A stretch of DNA of 64,000 nucleotides from Bradyrhizobium sp. JYMT SZCCT0180 (GCF_018130165.1 NZ_JAFCLZ010000005.1:1-64000), one strand, 5' to 3'. Positions 25,971 to 36,153 are shown, counted from the stretch's first letter. Numbers and translations: made by a program. Notes: a model not told the origin generated them from the letters alone.

Positions 25971-28232
25971 CTACCGGCCCGCGGCGCGTGCGCGCGGCCG
26001 TGCGCCTTGCAGCGCGCGAAAATGTTGCACCAGCGCAGCCGCAAAGGCCGGGCTGTTGATGTGATGCGGTACGCGGACGAGCTGACGCGACGCCGTCTGC
26101 CGCACGCTCGCCTCCAGCGCGCCGAACAGCGCCTCGCGCGCCGCGGTGTCGAAGAACGGTTTGCCCGCCTCGTCGAGGGCCGAGATCCCGCCCTCCGGCA
26201 GCAGGAAGCGCACCGGGCCTTCCATCAGATTGAGCCGTTCGCCGATCCAGCGGCCCATCGCGGCATTCTCGTCAGGCTGTGTCCGCATCAGTGTGACCTG
26301 CGGATTGTGCTGATGAAGTAGCCGCGTCCGGTAGCGCTCGGGGACGCTGTCGGGCGCACCGAAATTGACCATGTCGAGCGCGCCGACCGAACCGACATAG
26401 GGAATTCGGGTGCGGATGATGGCGCCGAAGCGGTCCTCGGTCGCCGGAAACACGCCGCCGAACAACAGGTCGGCGATTTCGGTGGTCGAGACGTCGATCA
26501 CCGCCGGCACCAGGCCGCCATCGACCAGCTTCTCCATCGACTGGCCGCCGATGCCGGTGGCGTGGAACACCAGGCATTCGTAGTCGTCACCGATCAGTTT
26601 CGTGACCTGCTGCACGCAGGGCGTGGTAACGCCGAACATCGTGAGACCGACCAGCGGCCGCTCGCCGCCGGCGTGGCGGCGCGGCGGCGGCGCCTTGCTC
26701 GCTTCCAGCCGTGCCCTCGCCATCCCGGCCATCGCCTGCGCGCCGTTCGCCAGCACCTGTCGCGAAATCGCGTTCAGTCCCTGAACGTCGGTGACGGAAT
26801 ACATCATCATGATATCGGAGGGGCCGACATAGGCCCGCGTGTTGCCGGAGGCGACGGTGGAGATCATCAGCTTCGGCACGCCGACCGGCAGCGCCCGCAT
26901 CGCCGGCGTCGCCAACGCCGTGGCGCCGGAGCCGCCGGCGGAAATCAGGCCGAGCAGCCTGACGCCCTCGCGGCCAGATTTTCCCTTCACCCAGCTCTCG
27001 AAAGCCTCTGCCATTGCCGCCACGGCGGCGCCGCGGTCGGCATTGAACACGCCGGCGGAACCGCGCGGGTGATGCAGCGCGATCTCCAGCGGCGGCACAT
27101 CCGCGCCGGAGATCCGGCCCGTGGTCGACAGATCGACCAGCTTCACCGGCAGGCCCGCCGCCTTGATGATGTCGGCGATGAAGCGCAGCTCCTCGCCCTT
27201 GGTATCGAGCGTGCCGGCCACCGCGACGAACGGTTCGTTGAGACCACCCACGCTGCGCCCGACCTTGCGGTCGGATGCGGCGGTCGCGGCGACGACAGGC
27301 ATGCGCGTCAGGGTGTGCGCGGAAGCCTCGATCCGCGCTGCCGCAACATCGGCGCTCCAGCGGGTCGGCAGCACCGGGTTCGACAAATAGACCCGGATCG
27401 GCGCATCGGTGCGTGTCGGCGCCGCTGCGGTCCGGCGGCCGCCGGGTTCGCTCACAGAAGCCGGCGGCGGTTCGATCTCCTCGTGGCCATGGCGACCGAC
27501 GCCGAGCAGGCGCTGCTGCAGGTCGCGATCGGCCGCCAGCCGCGCCGCCTCGATGACGCGGTTGACCCGGCCGTTGACCATGATCGCGACCGTTTCGGAG
27601 ATCTCGGTTGCCACGCCGATATTCTGCTCGATGACGAGGATGGCGACGTCGCCTTCCTCGCTCAGCCGCACCAGCATGTCCTCGACATGAGCGACGATGA
27701 CAGGCGCGAGGCCTTCGGTCGGCTCGTCCATGATCAGGAGCCGCGGATTGAGCAGCAGCGCCCGCGAAATCGCCAGCATCTGCTGCTCGCCGCCGGAGAG
27801 CTGCGAGCCGGCGTTGTTCTTGCGTTCGGCAAGCCGCGGAAAGACGTCGTAGACTCGCTCCCGCGTCCAGCCGCCGCGCGGCCCGCGCTGCGCCAGCCGC
27901 AGATGCTCGTCGACACTCAGCGACCGCCACAGCCGCCGGCCCTGCGGCACATAGCCGATGCCGAGCCGGGCGATGTCGGTGGTGGAACGGCCGACCAGTT
28001 CCTCGCCGAATGCACTGATCGAGCCGCTCGACACCGGAACCAGGCCCATGATCGCCTTGCACAGCGAGGTCTTGCCCATGCCGTTGCGGCCGACCAGGCT
28101 GAGCACTCCATCCTGCAAGGTCAGATCGACGCCCTGCAGTGCGTGCGAACGGCCGTAATAGAGGTTCAGCCCGCTGACCTGGAGCGCCGGCAGCGCGCCG
28201 CGTAGCTGCTGACGGCGGTCAGTGGTGGGCAT
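25971..28232 (-). CDS. LivF-type ABC ATPase fused to Tm-1-like (UPF0261) domain
   Basis: 753 residues in two parts. Residues 15-250 are a LivF-type branched-chain ABC ATPase with Walker A GRNGMGKT at 48-55, signature LSGGEQQ at 145-151, Walker B LLIMDEP at 165-171 and [10 protein letters not shown] charged, Pro-rich linker follows, then from about 333 to 745 a Tm-1-like ATP-binding (UPF0261) domain: [58 protein letters not shown] and [16 protein letters not shown] know the two domains as separate proteins in most bacteria. The fusion ties a transporter motor to a nucleotide-binding metabolic domain. It overlaps the LivG-type gene by 14 bases. Confidence 0.9.
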   Translation of the reverse strand: MPTTDRRQQLRGALPALQVSGLNLYYGRSHALQGVDLTLQDGVLSLVGRNGMGKTSLCKAIMGLVPVSSGSISAFGEELVGRSTTDIARLGIGYVPQGRRLWRSLSVDEHLRLAQRGPRGGWTRERVYDVFPRLAERKNNAGSQLSGGEQQMLAISRALLLNPRLLIMDEPTEGLAPVIVAHVEDMLVRLSEEGDVAILVIEQNIGVATEISETVAIMVNGRVNRVIEAARLAADRDLQQRLLGVGRHGHEEIEPPPASVSEPGGRRTAAAPTRTDAPIRVYLSNPVLPTRWSADVAAARIEASAHTLTRMPVVAATAASDRKVGRSVGGLNEPFVAVAGTLDTKGEELRFIADIIKAAGLPVKLVDLSTTGRISGADVPPLEIALHHPRGSAGVFNADRGAAVAAMAEAFESWVKGKSGREGVRLLGLISAGGSGATALATPAMRALPVGVPKLMISTVASGNTRAYVGPSDIMMMYSVTDVQGLNAISRQVLANGAQAMAGMARARLEASKAPPPRRHAGGERPLVGLTMFGVTTPCVQQVTKLIGDDYECLVFHATGIGGQSMEKLVDGGLVPAVIDVSTTEIADLLFGGVFPATEDRFGAIIRTRIPYVGSVGALDMVNFGAPDSVPERYRTRLLHQHNPQVTLMRTQPDENAAMGRWIGERLNLMEGPVRFLLPEGGISALDEAGKPFFDTAAREALFGALEASVRQTASRQLVRVPHHINSPAFAAALVQHFRALQGARPRARAAGR

Positions 28233-29028
28233 GACCGCCTCCGAGATAAAGCTCCTGAACTTCCGGATCGGATTCGATCTCGTCGGACCGGCCTTCCTTG
28301 AAGATCCGGCCGTTGTGCATCATCGTCACGCTGTCGGCGACGCGCAACGCGACATCCATGTCGTGTTCGATAATGATGAAGCCGATATGCGCCGGCAGCG
28401 AGGTCAAAATCGTCACCAGATCGGCGCGCTCGGTCGGCGACAACCCTGCCGCAGGCTCGTCGAACAGCACAAAGCGCGGCGCACCTGATAGCGCCAGGGC
28501 AACTTCGAGCTGGCGTTGCTGGCCATAGGCCAGCTCGCCGACCAAGCGGTCCTTATCGGCAGTCAGGTGCACAGCCTCGACCAGCATTTCCGCGGCTTGC
28601 ACGAGTGCATCGTCGGGGCGGGGCCGGACCAGCGAGAAACGGTTTCGCGAAACGCCGCAGCAGGCCAGATAGACATTGTCCATCACGCTCAGTCCGGTGA
28701 AGAGCGAGGATATCTGGTAGGTGCGGCGCAAGCCCCGGCGGATGCGCTCATGGGGCGGGAAGACCGTCACATCCTCGCCAAAAAACCGGACCAGGCCCGC
28801 GCTGGGCAGAAAATCCCCGGTGATGCAGTTGAACAGCGTGGTCTTGCCCGCGCCATTCGAGCCGAGAACGGCCCGCCTTTCGCCCGGTTTCACCGAAAGC
28901 GTCACGTCCGATATTGCGGCCAGCGCGCCGAACATCTTGGTGATGCCGCGCAGTTCCAGCGCATTGCCGGAGCTGGCATTGCCGGTTCCGGGCAAGTTCA
29001 TCCGGGAAGACACGACGGGCGCGTTCAT
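28219..29028 (-). CDS. livG: LivG-type branched-chain ABC transporter ATPase
   Basis: 269 residues with Walker [11 protein letters not shown], a signature variant [12 protein letters not shown] and Walker [16 protein letters not shown], then the switch His in [11 protein letters not shown]. The family C-terminal segment [11 protein letters not shown] is intact. It pairs with the LivF-type ATPase domain of the next gene, which it overlaps by 14 bases, and its start overlaps the stop of the LivM permease by ATGA. The symbol is by family; the substrate is not necessarily an amino acid. Confidence 0.9.
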   Translation of the reverse strand: MNAPVVSSRMNLPGTGNASSGNALELRGITKMFGALAAISDVTLSVKPGERRAVLGSNGAGKTTLFNCITGDFLPSAGLVRFFGEDVTVFPPHERIRRGLRRTYQISSLFTGLSVMDNVYLACCGVSRNRFSLVRPRPDDALVQAAEMLVEAVHLTADKDRLVGELAYGQQRQLEVALALSGAPRFVLFDEPAAGLSPTERADLVTILTSLPAHIGFIIIEHDMDVALRVADSVTMMHNGRIFKEGRSDEIESDPEVQELYLGGGHAHH

Positions 29029-30086
29029 GCCCCGCCTCCCGTCGCCACGGCCTTGCGCGCCGCCATCCGCGCGCGCCAGCGATCCCACAGACCCAGCACG
29101 CCATCCGGCGAGAACAGCACGATCGCCAGGAAGCCGATCCCGATGATCAGCTTGAAGCGATCCGCCGAGAACCCGAAAAAACCGAGAATGTCGGTCGAGA
29201 ACACTTGCAGCAACACGTAGATGAAAGCGCCGATAAACGGTCCGAGCGGACGGCGCATCCCGCCGACGACCGCGACCACGAGCACATCGATCGCGGAGGA
29301 AATACCGATCGTGCCCGGCGCGATCTGCGCATTCTGCCAGACCAGAAGAATACCGCCCGTGGAGGCGAAAACGCTCGCCAGGGCGTAGGCCGCCACGCGA
29401 TGGGCGGTGACGTTGAACCCCAGTGCCGCCATGCGGCGCGGGTTGTCGCGCACGCCCTGAAGGGCGAGCCCGAAGGGAGAGCGCGCGAGATAGACCACTG
29501 CGCCGTAGCAAAGCGCGGCGCAGGCAAGGGTGAGGTAGTAGAATGGCAGGGGATCGCGCCAGTTCACGCCGAAGAGCTTCGGGGGCAACACGAGGTTGAA
29601 CCCGGAATAACCGTTGAAGATGGAGTAGTTCTGTCGTGTGAAATAGAAAAAGGCCGCCGCGATCGCGAGCGTGATCATGATCGTGTAGATGCCATCCGTG
29701 CGAACGGCGAGCGCGCCGCACATGGTCGCGAAAAGGGCCGCGATCAGGAAAGCGGCCGGAAGCACGATCCACCAGGAGAGACCGAGACTGACATTGGCCG
29801 CGCCGGACGGCCCGAGGATTGCGACCATGTAGCCGGCCAATCCCGCAATCGACATCTGCAGCAGGCTCACCATTCCGCCATAGCCGGCGAGGAACATCAG
29901 GCTGAGCCCGATCATGCCCAGAATGAAAGTCCAGCCCATGATCTGGAACAGCCAGAAATTATTGGCCACGATCGGCAGCAACAGCAGGATCAATCCAAGG
30001 ATCCACCAGGGGGCGGGAATGCGCTCGGACCACATCCGCTGGTCGGCGGGGCTGGCGAAGCGAGGGGCTTGATCGGCAACCGACAT
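29025..30086 (-). CDS. livM: LivM-type ABC transporter permease
   Basis: 353 residues with about nine hydrophobic segments and the LivM family features GYGGMVSLLQMSIAGLAGYMVAI, VRTDGIYTIMITLAIAAAFF and the cytoplasmic loop SPFGLALQGVRDNPRRMAALGFN that contacts the ATPases. VVAVVGGMRRPLGPFIGA follows. It is inner-membrane and works with the LivH permease, 3 bases away. Genes of this kind import amino acids, amides, urea or aromatic acids. Confidence 0.92.
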   Translation of the reverse strand: MSVADQAPRFASPADQRMWSERIPAPWWILGLILLLLPIVANNFWLFQIMGWTFILGMIGLSLMFLAGYGGMVSLLQMSIAGLAGYMVAILGPSGAANVSLGLSWWIVLPAAFLIAALFATMCGALAVRTDGIYTIMITLAIAAAFFYFTRQNYSIFNGYSGFNLVLPPKLFGVNWRDPLPFYYLTLACAALCYGAVVYLARSPFGLALQGVRDNPRRMAALGFNVTAHRVAAYALASVFASTGGILLVWQNAQIAPGTIGISSAIDVLVVAVVGGMRRPLGPFIGAFIYVLLQVFSTDILGFFGFSADRFKLIIGIGFLAIVLFSPDGVLGLWDRWRARMAARKAVATGGGA

Positions 30087-30089
30087 GGC

Positions 30090-31106
30090 CTATCGCCTCG
30101 TTCCCAGAAGGCCCTGCGGCCGAAACGCCAGCACCGCCGCCATGATGAGGAAGGTGAGAACGATCGAATAGGTCGGCGCGTAGACAAACCCCATCTGTTC
30201 GGCCACCCCGATGATCAGCGCGCCCAAGGCCGCGCCGACGATCGACCCCATGCCTCCGACAATCACCACCACGAGGCTTGCCAGCAGAAAGCGCGTGTCC
30301 TCGCCCGGCGACAGCGACTGGAACGTGGCGCCGATGATCCCCGCAATACCGGCAAGCCCGGCCCCAAAACCGAACACCGCCAGAAACACCAAGTGGATGC
30401 GCACGCCGGACGCGGCCAGCATCTCGCGGTCGTCCACGCCCGCACGGATCAGCATGCCAAGCGCGGTGCGGTTCAAAACCAGCCACATCGCGATGCCGAT
30501 CACGATTGCTGCGACCAGGATCCAGACGCGCACGGCCGGGTAGCGCAGCCAGGTGACCACGCCGGTCGCGTCGTTGATGTTGCTCACGAGGGGCAATTCC
30601 ATCGGCCCCTGCAGGAATTGCGGAGCGAGGATCGAATACGATTGCCCGCCCCACCACCAGAGCATGAGGTCGGCAAACACGATCGAAAGCCCGATGCTGA
30701 CCAGCGTCTGGCGGAGCTCTTCGCCTTCCATTTTCGAGAAGATGAAGAACTGCATCAGGAGCCCGAGCAGCCCCACGACAATGAACACAGTCGGAAATGC
30801 CAGCAGCCACGAACCCGAGGCGGTCGCGACCTCGTAGCCAACATATCCGCCGATCAGGAACAATGAGCCATGCGCGAGATTGACGACGCGCATCAGGCCG
30901 AAGATCAGCGTGAAGCCGGCTGCTACGAGGAAATAGAGCGCGCCGAGCGTGATGCCGCCCAAAAGGGCATTCAGGAAGATTTGCTTGCGGCCCCAAACCG
31001 CCACCAGTTCGGGTGGCCAGGGGGCCAGCACAAGACACAGGAACGCGGCGGCCAAGAGGAAAAAGATAAGGCTCCAGAGCGGATAGCGCTTGATGAAATT
31101 GTCCAT
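30090..31106 (-). CDS. livH: LivH-type ABC transporter permease
   Basis: 338 residues, about eight or nine membrane segments. The family motifs include LGALYFLVAAGFTLIFGLMRVVNLAHGSLFLIGGYVG, TALGMLIRAGVDDREMLAASGVR and VIVGGMGSIVGAALGALIIGVAE. The ATG at 31106 (MDNFIKRYP) is preferred over an in-frame TTG 15 bases upstream. It starts a tight block of transporter genes read leftward; the AraC-type regulator lies 140 bases upstream on the same strand. Confidence 0.9.
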   Translation of the reverse strand: MDNFIKRYPLWSLIFFLLAAAFLCLVLAPWPPELVAVWGRKQIFLNALLGGITLGALYFLVAAGFTLIFGLMRVVNLAHGSLFLIGGYVGYEVATASGSWLLAFPTVFIVVGLLGLLMQFFIFSKMEGEELRQTLVSIGLSIVFADLMLWWWGGQSYSILAPQFLQGPMELPLVSNINDATGVVTWLRYPAVRVWILVAAIVIGIAMWLVLNRTALGMLIRAGVDDREMLAASGVRIHLVFLAVFGFGAGLAGIAGIIGATFQSLSPGEDTRFLLASLVVVIVGGMGSIVGAALGALIIGVAEQMGFVYAPTYSIVLTFLIMAAVLAFRPQGLLGTRR

Positions 31107-31246
31107 CTCAGAACGGCCCAACAGCTTCCCGTGGCGAATTTCGCCACCGTTGGAATGAAGGCTAGATTGAAGTTGCCGGCCTGTCCTTTCCCGAACGTCT
31201 GTTCTCTAGCCCGAACGTCTCTTCTTTGGAGTGCGGCACCTCTTTT

Positions 31247-32083
31247 TCAGTGTGTGAGACCCGCGACGCTGCGCCGGTAAGCGCTCGGCGGCACGACGCC
31301 ATTGGCGATGAAGAACCGCGAGAAGCTCGCCGGGGTCGCAAAGCCGAGATCGAGCCCGATTTCAGAAACCGTTTCCGTGCCTCCGGCCAATCGATCGATC
31401 GCGCGCTCCATGCGCAGCGCGTTGAGGAAGATCGTAGGCGGCAGACCCATCTGCTCGCGAAACAGCTTGAAGAAATGCGGGCGCGAAAGCCCGGCGTGCC
31501 GTGAAATCTCTGCAAGATCGACGGGTTCGCCGAGCCTCTCGCTCAGGAGGCTGATGGCGCGCCGGAGGCGGAAATCCCGCAGTCCCGAGCAATGGGCAGC
31601 CGGCCTGTCAGCCGCGCTCGTCCACTGCCAGGTTTGATCGAAGGCCGCCTGGGTGAGGGCACTGAGCCGGTCTTCGAAAGAGCCATCGCAGCCGCCATGG
31701 TCGGCGAGAAGCCGTGCGGTTTCCAGGACGAGCCGGGTGATGTGGTCGCTCATTTCGACGGTTGAGCGGCCAAAGCGCAGGATTTCGAAGGCGGTGTGGC
31801 TCGCCTCAACAAACCAGCCCGGGCGAATATAGAGAACGAGCGTCAGCGTTGGTTCGCTGCGGCCAATCGGCGCGAAATAATGCGGCTGCCATGGGCTAAT
31901 TGCCGTTGCGCTGAGGGGGGTAAGCGGCAAGGTCTTGCCATCGACAACCACGCTGGCGACCGGTCCGCTGACGTGAAAGATCAGATGTCCCTCGCGATGG
32001 GCATGCGGCACCATCGGCCGATCCAGCTCATAGAGGCAAGCGCGCCCGAACGCACCATGTGCGACCGCGTGAGCAATACTCAT
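31247..32083 (-). CDS. AraC-family transcriptional regulator
   Basis: 278 residues. The N-terminal half is a cupin-like sensing domain (VPHAHREGHLIFHVSGPVASVVVDGK, TAISPWQPHYFAPIG). The C-terminal half is the double helix-turn-helix of AraC proteins: RLGEPVDLAEISRHAGLSRPHFFKLFREQMG and RLAGGTETVSEIGLDLGFATPASFSRFF. The start MSIAHAVAHG has GGGGAGGAAA upstream. It stands between the iron-ADH-like gene and the permeases, and is likely the pathway-specific activator. A plausible site is the 140-base gap before livH, but no repeat there was identified. Confidence 0.9.
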   Translation of the reverse strand: MSIAHAVAHGAFGRACLYELDRPMVPHAHREGHLIFHVSGPVASVVVDGKTLPLTPLSATAISPWQPHYFAPIGRSEPTLTLVLYIRPGWFVEASHTAFEILRFGRSTVEMSDHITRLVLETARLLADHGGCDGSFEDRLSALTQAAFDQTWQWTSAADRPAAHCSGLRDFRLRRAISLLSERLGEPVDLAEISRHAGLSRPHFFKLFREQMGLPPTIFLNALRMERAIDRLAGGTETVSEIGLDLGFATPASFSRFFIANGVVPPSAYRRSVAGLTH

Positions 32084-32219
32084 CGGTTTCCTCCCCGCCC
32101 ATCTTTGTGTGCGGTTTGGGAAGAATGTATAAGGAGATCGCGTTGTGACAACAGGCAAATTGCCCCGGCCGCCACCGGTCCAGGCCGTTTGCCCCGCGCC
32201 GGGTGGTTCTCGTTCGTGC

Positions 32220-33278
32220 TCACCAGGCGGCCTCGAGAATGCGGCGGCAATCGCCTGGGGTCAGCCGCCGGGGATTGGCAAGGGCTCCGGGGTCGTTCGC
32301 GGCCATTTCCGCAAAACGGTCAAACTGAGCCGGATTGATCCCCATCTCCCGCAAGGAGGTCGGCAGGCCGATGGCGCGGGCGAACGCTCCGATGGCGGTG
32401 CTCAAGTGCGGCTCTGGCGTTGTTCTGGTGAAGGTTTCGGCCATGGCGGCGTATCGATCGCCCACGGCTTCGGTGTTGAAGTCGGCCATGGCCGCCATCA
32501 ATGGCACATGGAGATCGCCTTGCAGGACGCCGGGTCCAAGTTCAGCCTTGATCGGATGCGCAAGCGCATCGACCCCGCCAACCGCTTTTTCCAGCGCGAG
32601 CCCGGCCGTCAATGCCGCGGCCATCAATTCGCGCTGCGCTTCCCGGTGACTGGGCGAAGCAAGCGCCACGGGCAGCCACCGCGTGAGCCGCTTTGTGGCC
32701 TCCAGCGCAAGCGCGTCCGCCGGCGGGTGGTAGACGGGGCTGGCATAGGCTTCGATGGCATGAACCAGCACCTCCATGGCCGCGGCGGCGAGGCGGCGTG
32801 AGGACGCGCCCTCAAGCACCGTCGGATCGGCGATGACCCGGTCGGGGCGCGGGCAGGTGACCGGCTGCCCCTCCCCCAGGCGCACCCGCCGCGCTAATCC
32901 GAAATCGCAAAGGCCGGCAGGAACCGCGATCAGCGTGAGGCGTTCGCCCCGCCGCAATGCATGTTCCGCAGCGAGCCGCGCCTGCCCGACAGCCGCAGGT
33001 CCGCCCACGGCGATGAGCATGCCTGTCCGGATGTCGCTCATCGCGCTCAGAATTCTGAGGGTTGCTTCGCCATGAGAGATGGCACAATCGGTCGTCCGAG
33101 CCAGGCTGATCGCCGTCTGGTCGAGAGCCTCCTGCACGCGCGTGCAAACGGCCGCGCTTCCCGGCTCGTTGTCAACGAGTACCAGCGCCCGAGCGAGCGG
33201 CCCCACCTCCTCGGGAAGCGCATCCTCGATCGCGGCTTCTGCGAAATGGGTGCGCGTGAGATAATCGATGAGAGTCAT
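32220..33278 (-). CDS. Divergent iron-containing alcohol dehydrogenase-like protein
   Basis: 352 residues with the overall Fe-ADH/maleylacetate reductase layout: an N-terminal nucleotide-binding part (AVGGPAAVGQARLAAEHAL, where the usual GGGS-Asp motif is degraded) and a helical C-terminal domain. Among metal ligands, the usual Asp is E169 (AAMEVLVHAIEAY), H173 and H241 (ALAHPIK) are kept, and the last His is replaced by Q253 (VLQGDLHVP). It may therefore bind metal differently or not at all, as in maleylacetate reductases. It lies between the SBP and AraC genes, in the transporter part of the cluster. Confidence 0.78.
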   Translation of the reverse strand: MTLIDYLTRTHFAEAAIEDALPEEVGPLARALVLVDNEPGSAAVCTRVQEALDQTAISLARTTDCAISHGEATLRILSAMSDIRTGMLIAVGGPAAVGQARLAAEHALRRGERLTLIAVPAGLCDFGLARRVRLGEGQPVTCPRPDRVIADPTVLEGASSRRLAAAAMEVLVHAIEAYASPVYHPPADALALEATKRLTRWLPVALASPSHREAQRELMAAALTAGLALEKAVGGVDALAHPIKAELGPGVLQGDLHVPLMAAMADFNTEAVGDRYAAMAETFTRTTPEPHLSTAIGAFARAIGLPTSLREMGINPAQFDRFAEMAANDPGALANPRRLTPGDCRRILEAAW

Positions 33279-33393
33279 CGGAGACGCTCCCGGCGTTTCC
33301 GCCGCATGGAGTCCGCAATGGCGGAGTTCCCGAAGGAAGCGATGGCCGGCTGAGAGCGCCGGCCACCGTAGATGACATCAGGAGCAGGCGCGC

Positions 33394-34659
33394 TCAGCCG
33401 CCCGCGCGCAGCTTGGCGCAGTCAACCGCGTCGCGTGCCGGCAGCCCCAGGGCCTTGAACTGAGCCGTCGTCATGCCGAGCGTCTGGTTCACGTTTTCGG
33501 TCTTGGCCACCATCTTGCTGGTCAAGTTGCCGTCCGGTCCATCGACCACTTCGTTAACGAAGACCGTTCCGGTCGCCTGCCGGTTTTCGTTCAGCGTGAT
33601 CTTGCCGATCGGGCTGTCGAGCTGAAGCTTGTTGAGCGCTTCCTTGAACTTTGCCTGCCCGTTCGACAGATCGCCCCCGGCCGCTTCGAGCCCTTTGATG
33701 GCGGCCTGCGTGGCGACGTAGTAGCCCAGACCGAACAGCGACGGCGACGGCAGGCGCTGGGCGGCGGGGAAGGTGTCCTGATAGAGCTTCACATACGAGG
33801 TCCATGCCGGGTCGGTATTGTCGGCGGCGAAGGGGCCGGAGGTCGGCGTGCCCTTCAGCACGTCTTTCGCTTTACCTTTCGCCGTCAGAACCGTCTGGTC
33901 GGCCATGATGGTGCCGCCGATCAGGCGGGTCTTTTCACCGGCCTGCTGGTATTGATTGAGGAAGTTGATCGCATCCGTGCCGCCAAGGCCGAGATAGATC
34001 GCATCCACATTGTCCGGCAGCTGCGCGATGATCCCGCCGAAGTCCGATTGGCCGAGCGGCTGCCAGAACCGCTGGACGATGTCGCCGCCCGACTTGCAGA
34101 AATCCACCGCAAAACCCATGAAGTTCGTGTAGCCGAACGAGTAATCGGCTGCGATCGTTGCCACCTTCTTCCAGCCCTTCGTCTTCACGACGTAGCCGCC
34201 GAGGCCGTAACCCCATTGCGAGCCGTCGAGGTTGAAGCGGTAGAAGTTCGCCGCCGGGTCGACCCATGTCGTCTCGAGCGCGCCGGAAATGCCGTTGATC
34301 ACCACCTTGTCGGGGATGGTCTTGGCGAAATCGCGCATGGCGATGCCTTCCGAGCCGGAAAGCGGGCCGATGATGAAGTCGACCTTGTCCTGCTCGATAA
34401 GCTTGCGAGCCATACGGACCGTTGTGTCGGGTTTGGTATCCGTCGGAGCGACGACGGTTTCGATCTTCTTGCCGGCAATGGTGTTGTTGACCTGTTTGAG
34501 CGCCAGTTCGACATTTCGGACGCCATCCTGGCCACCGGTCGCGAAGGCGCCTTCCAGCGCCACCAGAATGCCGATCTTGATGGTGCCGCTCTGGGCGAGA
34601 GCTGCGCCGGGCAGCATAAGGGCAGCCACCGCGACGGCGCCAAGCAAAGACTTGCGCAT
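33394..34659 (-). CDS. Branched-chain-type ABC transporter substrate-binding protein
   Basis: 421 residues. The signal peptide is MRKSLLGAVAVAALMLPGAALA with cleavage before QSG. The mature part is a type I periplasmic binding protein (Peripla_BP_6): IKIGILVALEGAFATGGQDGVRNVELAL, DFIIGPLSGSEGIAM, INGISGALETTWVDPAANFYRFN, ATIAADYSFGYTNFMGFAVDFC. GGGAGGAC precedes the ATG. It delivers the substrate to LivH/LivM; the hydrophobic and aromatic ligand-site residues suggest a small organic acid or amide, but the ligand is unknown. It is the first transporter gene in transcription order, with a 342-base gap upstream for a promoter. Confidence 0.93.
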   Translation of the reverse strand: MRKSLLGAVAVAALMLPGAALAQSGTIKIGILVALEGAFATGGQDGVRNVELALKQVNNTIAGKKIETVVAPTDTKPDTTVRMARKLIEQDKVDFIIGPLSGSEGIAMRDFAKTIPDKVVINGISGALETTWVDPAANFYRFNLDGSQWGYGLGGYVVKTKGWKKVATIAADYSFGYTNFMGFAVDFCKSGGDIVQRFWQPLGQSDFGGIIAQLPDNVDAIYLGLGGTDAINFLNQYQQAGEKTRLIGGTIMADQTVLTAKGKAKDVLKGTPTSGPFAADNTDPAWTSYVKLYQDTFPAAQRLPSPSLFGLGYYVATQAAIKGLEAAGGDLSNGQAKFKEALNKLQLDSPIGKITLNENRQATGTVFVNEVVDGPDGNLTSKMVAKTENVNQTLGMTTAQFKALGLPARDAVDCAKLRAGG

Positions 34660-35001
34660 TGTTGTCCTCCCTCTGACGCGGAAGAGAGAATCCGGCAACC
34701 ACGCCGGACCTTCCTCATGTGCGTCTCCTAACGCGCCCCTCGCGGGCGCCTTCAGGAAAGCTGCCGATCAAAGCGCAAGCCGCCAATATCCAAGCGTCTC
34801 ATTTTCGCGGACGCTGTCATGCGCGGGCAGCGCAGCATCTCTCCGACTGCGAGCTCTCCGCTGCCCGATCGCATCTATTACTCATCCGCCGCGCGGTTTG
34901 AGACAAGCCGGATAGGTACGTGCTGATTACCCAATTCCGCCTCACCGCGCTGCCGGAAGTCTAACGCACCACGCAACAACCATGCTGGCGCGTCGGCGTG
35001 C
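34660..35001. other. Intergenic region, likely promoter region of the transporter block
   Basis: 342 bases without a supported gene, between the Gfo/Idh/MocA stop and the substrate-binding protein start. It is the longest gap within the minus-strand run and so the best candidate for the main promoter of the genes to its left. No clear operator was seen. Confidence 0.45.
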
Positions 35002-36153
35002 TTACAGTTCAATTGGCATCCAGACCCCTCCGGCTGCGCTCGAGCGCAACACGGCATCCACCATCGCGACACCGGCAAAGCCATCCTCGATCGTTGGAAA
35101 GGTCACTTGGGGATCGCCAAGGGAAGCGGCACGCCTGGCCACAATAGCTGCGGCCACTTCGGTATAGATCGTCGCGAACGCTTCCAGATATCCCTCGGGA
35201 TGGCCGGGTGGCGTACGACTGACGCGCTGACCTGCGGCATTCACAGACGTTGCGCCGCGGCGTACCAGGCGCGGCGCCTCGCCGAGCTGCGACCAGACGA
35301 GAAGGTTCGGTTCTTCCTGCCGCCAGTCCAGGCCGCCCTTCTCGCCGAAGATGCGTAACCGCAGCCCGTTATCGTTTCCGGGTGCAACCTGGCTCGCCCA
35401 CAATGCGCCCCGCGCCCCGTTGTTGTAGCGCAGCAGAATTTGCACATTGTCATCGACACGCCGACCCGGCACGAAGATGGTTGTCTCGGCCAGAATCTGC
35501 TCAGGCATCATCCCGGTGACAAAGTGCGCCAGCTGATATGCATGGGTACCGATGTCGCCGACGCAGCCGCCTGCCCCCGCGCGCGCCGGATCGGTACGCC
35601 AGTCGGCCTGCTTCTGACCGGTGGCCTCGAGCGGATCGGCCAGCCATTCCTGCGGGTATTCGACCTGCACGATCCGGATCGCACCGAGTTCGCCGCCCTG
35701 AACCATGGCGCGTGCATGCCGGACCAGCGGATAGCCGGAATAATTATAGGTGACGGCAAACATCCGTCCGCTCGCGCGCGCCTTGTCGCGCAAGCGGCGC
35801 GCCTCCTCGAGGGTTGTCGTCAACGGTTTGTCGCAGATGATGTGAATGCCCGCGTCCAGGAAGGCGTCGGCGATCGGGGCGTGCATATGGTTTGGCGTGA
35901 CGATCGCGACCGCTTCGATGCCGTCGCTTCGCGCGGCCTCGGTCTGCGCCATGGTCCGGAAGTCCGGATAGGATCGATCGGATGGAAGGCCGATCGCCGT
36001 CGCCGATCGGATCGCTTTATCGGATGAGGCCGAAAGCGCGCCGGCGACGAGTTCGTAACGATCGTCCAGGCGCGCGGCGATGCGGTGGACGGCGCCGATG
36101 AAGGCGCCTTCCCCGCCGCCTACCATTCCAAGTCGAATGCGTGGTTCAGCCAT
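35002..36153 (-). CDS. Gfo/Idh/MocA family NAD(P)-dependent oxidoreductase
   Basis: 383 residues. The Rossmann start IRLGMVGGGEGAFIGAVHRIAAR, the pattern AVAIVTPNHMHAPIADAFLDAGIHIICDKPLTTT (the conserved CDKP of the catalytic Lys motif EKP) and the GGCVGDIGTHAYQLAHFVTG segment (GxxxDxGxH) are all typical. Members oxidise sugars or inositols. It starts 31 bases after the sugar isomerase gene, forming a pair that could process a sugar-like or cyclitol compound. The start MAEPRIRLG was chosen over a longer, unlike extension. Confidence 0.9.
   Translation of the reverse strand: MAEPRIRLGMVGGGEGAFIGAVHRIAARLDDRYELVAGALSASSDKAIRSATAIGLPSDRSYPDFRTMAQTEAARSDGIEAVAIVTPNHMHAPIADAFLDAGIHIICDKPLTTTLEEARRLRDKARASGRMFAVTYNYSGYPLVRHARAMVQGGELGAIRIVQVEYPQEWLADPLEATGQKQADWRTDPARAGAGGCVGDIGTHAYQLAHFVTGMMPEQILAETTIFVPGRRVDDNVQILLRYNNGARGALWASQVAPGNDNGLRLRIFGEKGGLDWRQEEPNLLVWSQLGEAPRLVRRGATSVNAAGQRVSRTPPGHPEGYLEAFATIYTEVAAAIVARRAASLGDPQVTFPTIEDGFAGVAMVDAVLRSSAAGGVWMPIEL

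Noticed and set aside
26562-28205. 547-residue plus-strand frame opposite the ABC/Tm-1-like gene
   Set aside because: A His/Arg/Gln/Asp-rich shadow of a gene with clear motifs on the other strand.
29205-30866. 553-residue plus-strand frame opposite the permease genes
   Set aside because: A very polar His/Glu/Asp/Arg-rich sequence, as expected from the complement of membrane-protein genes.
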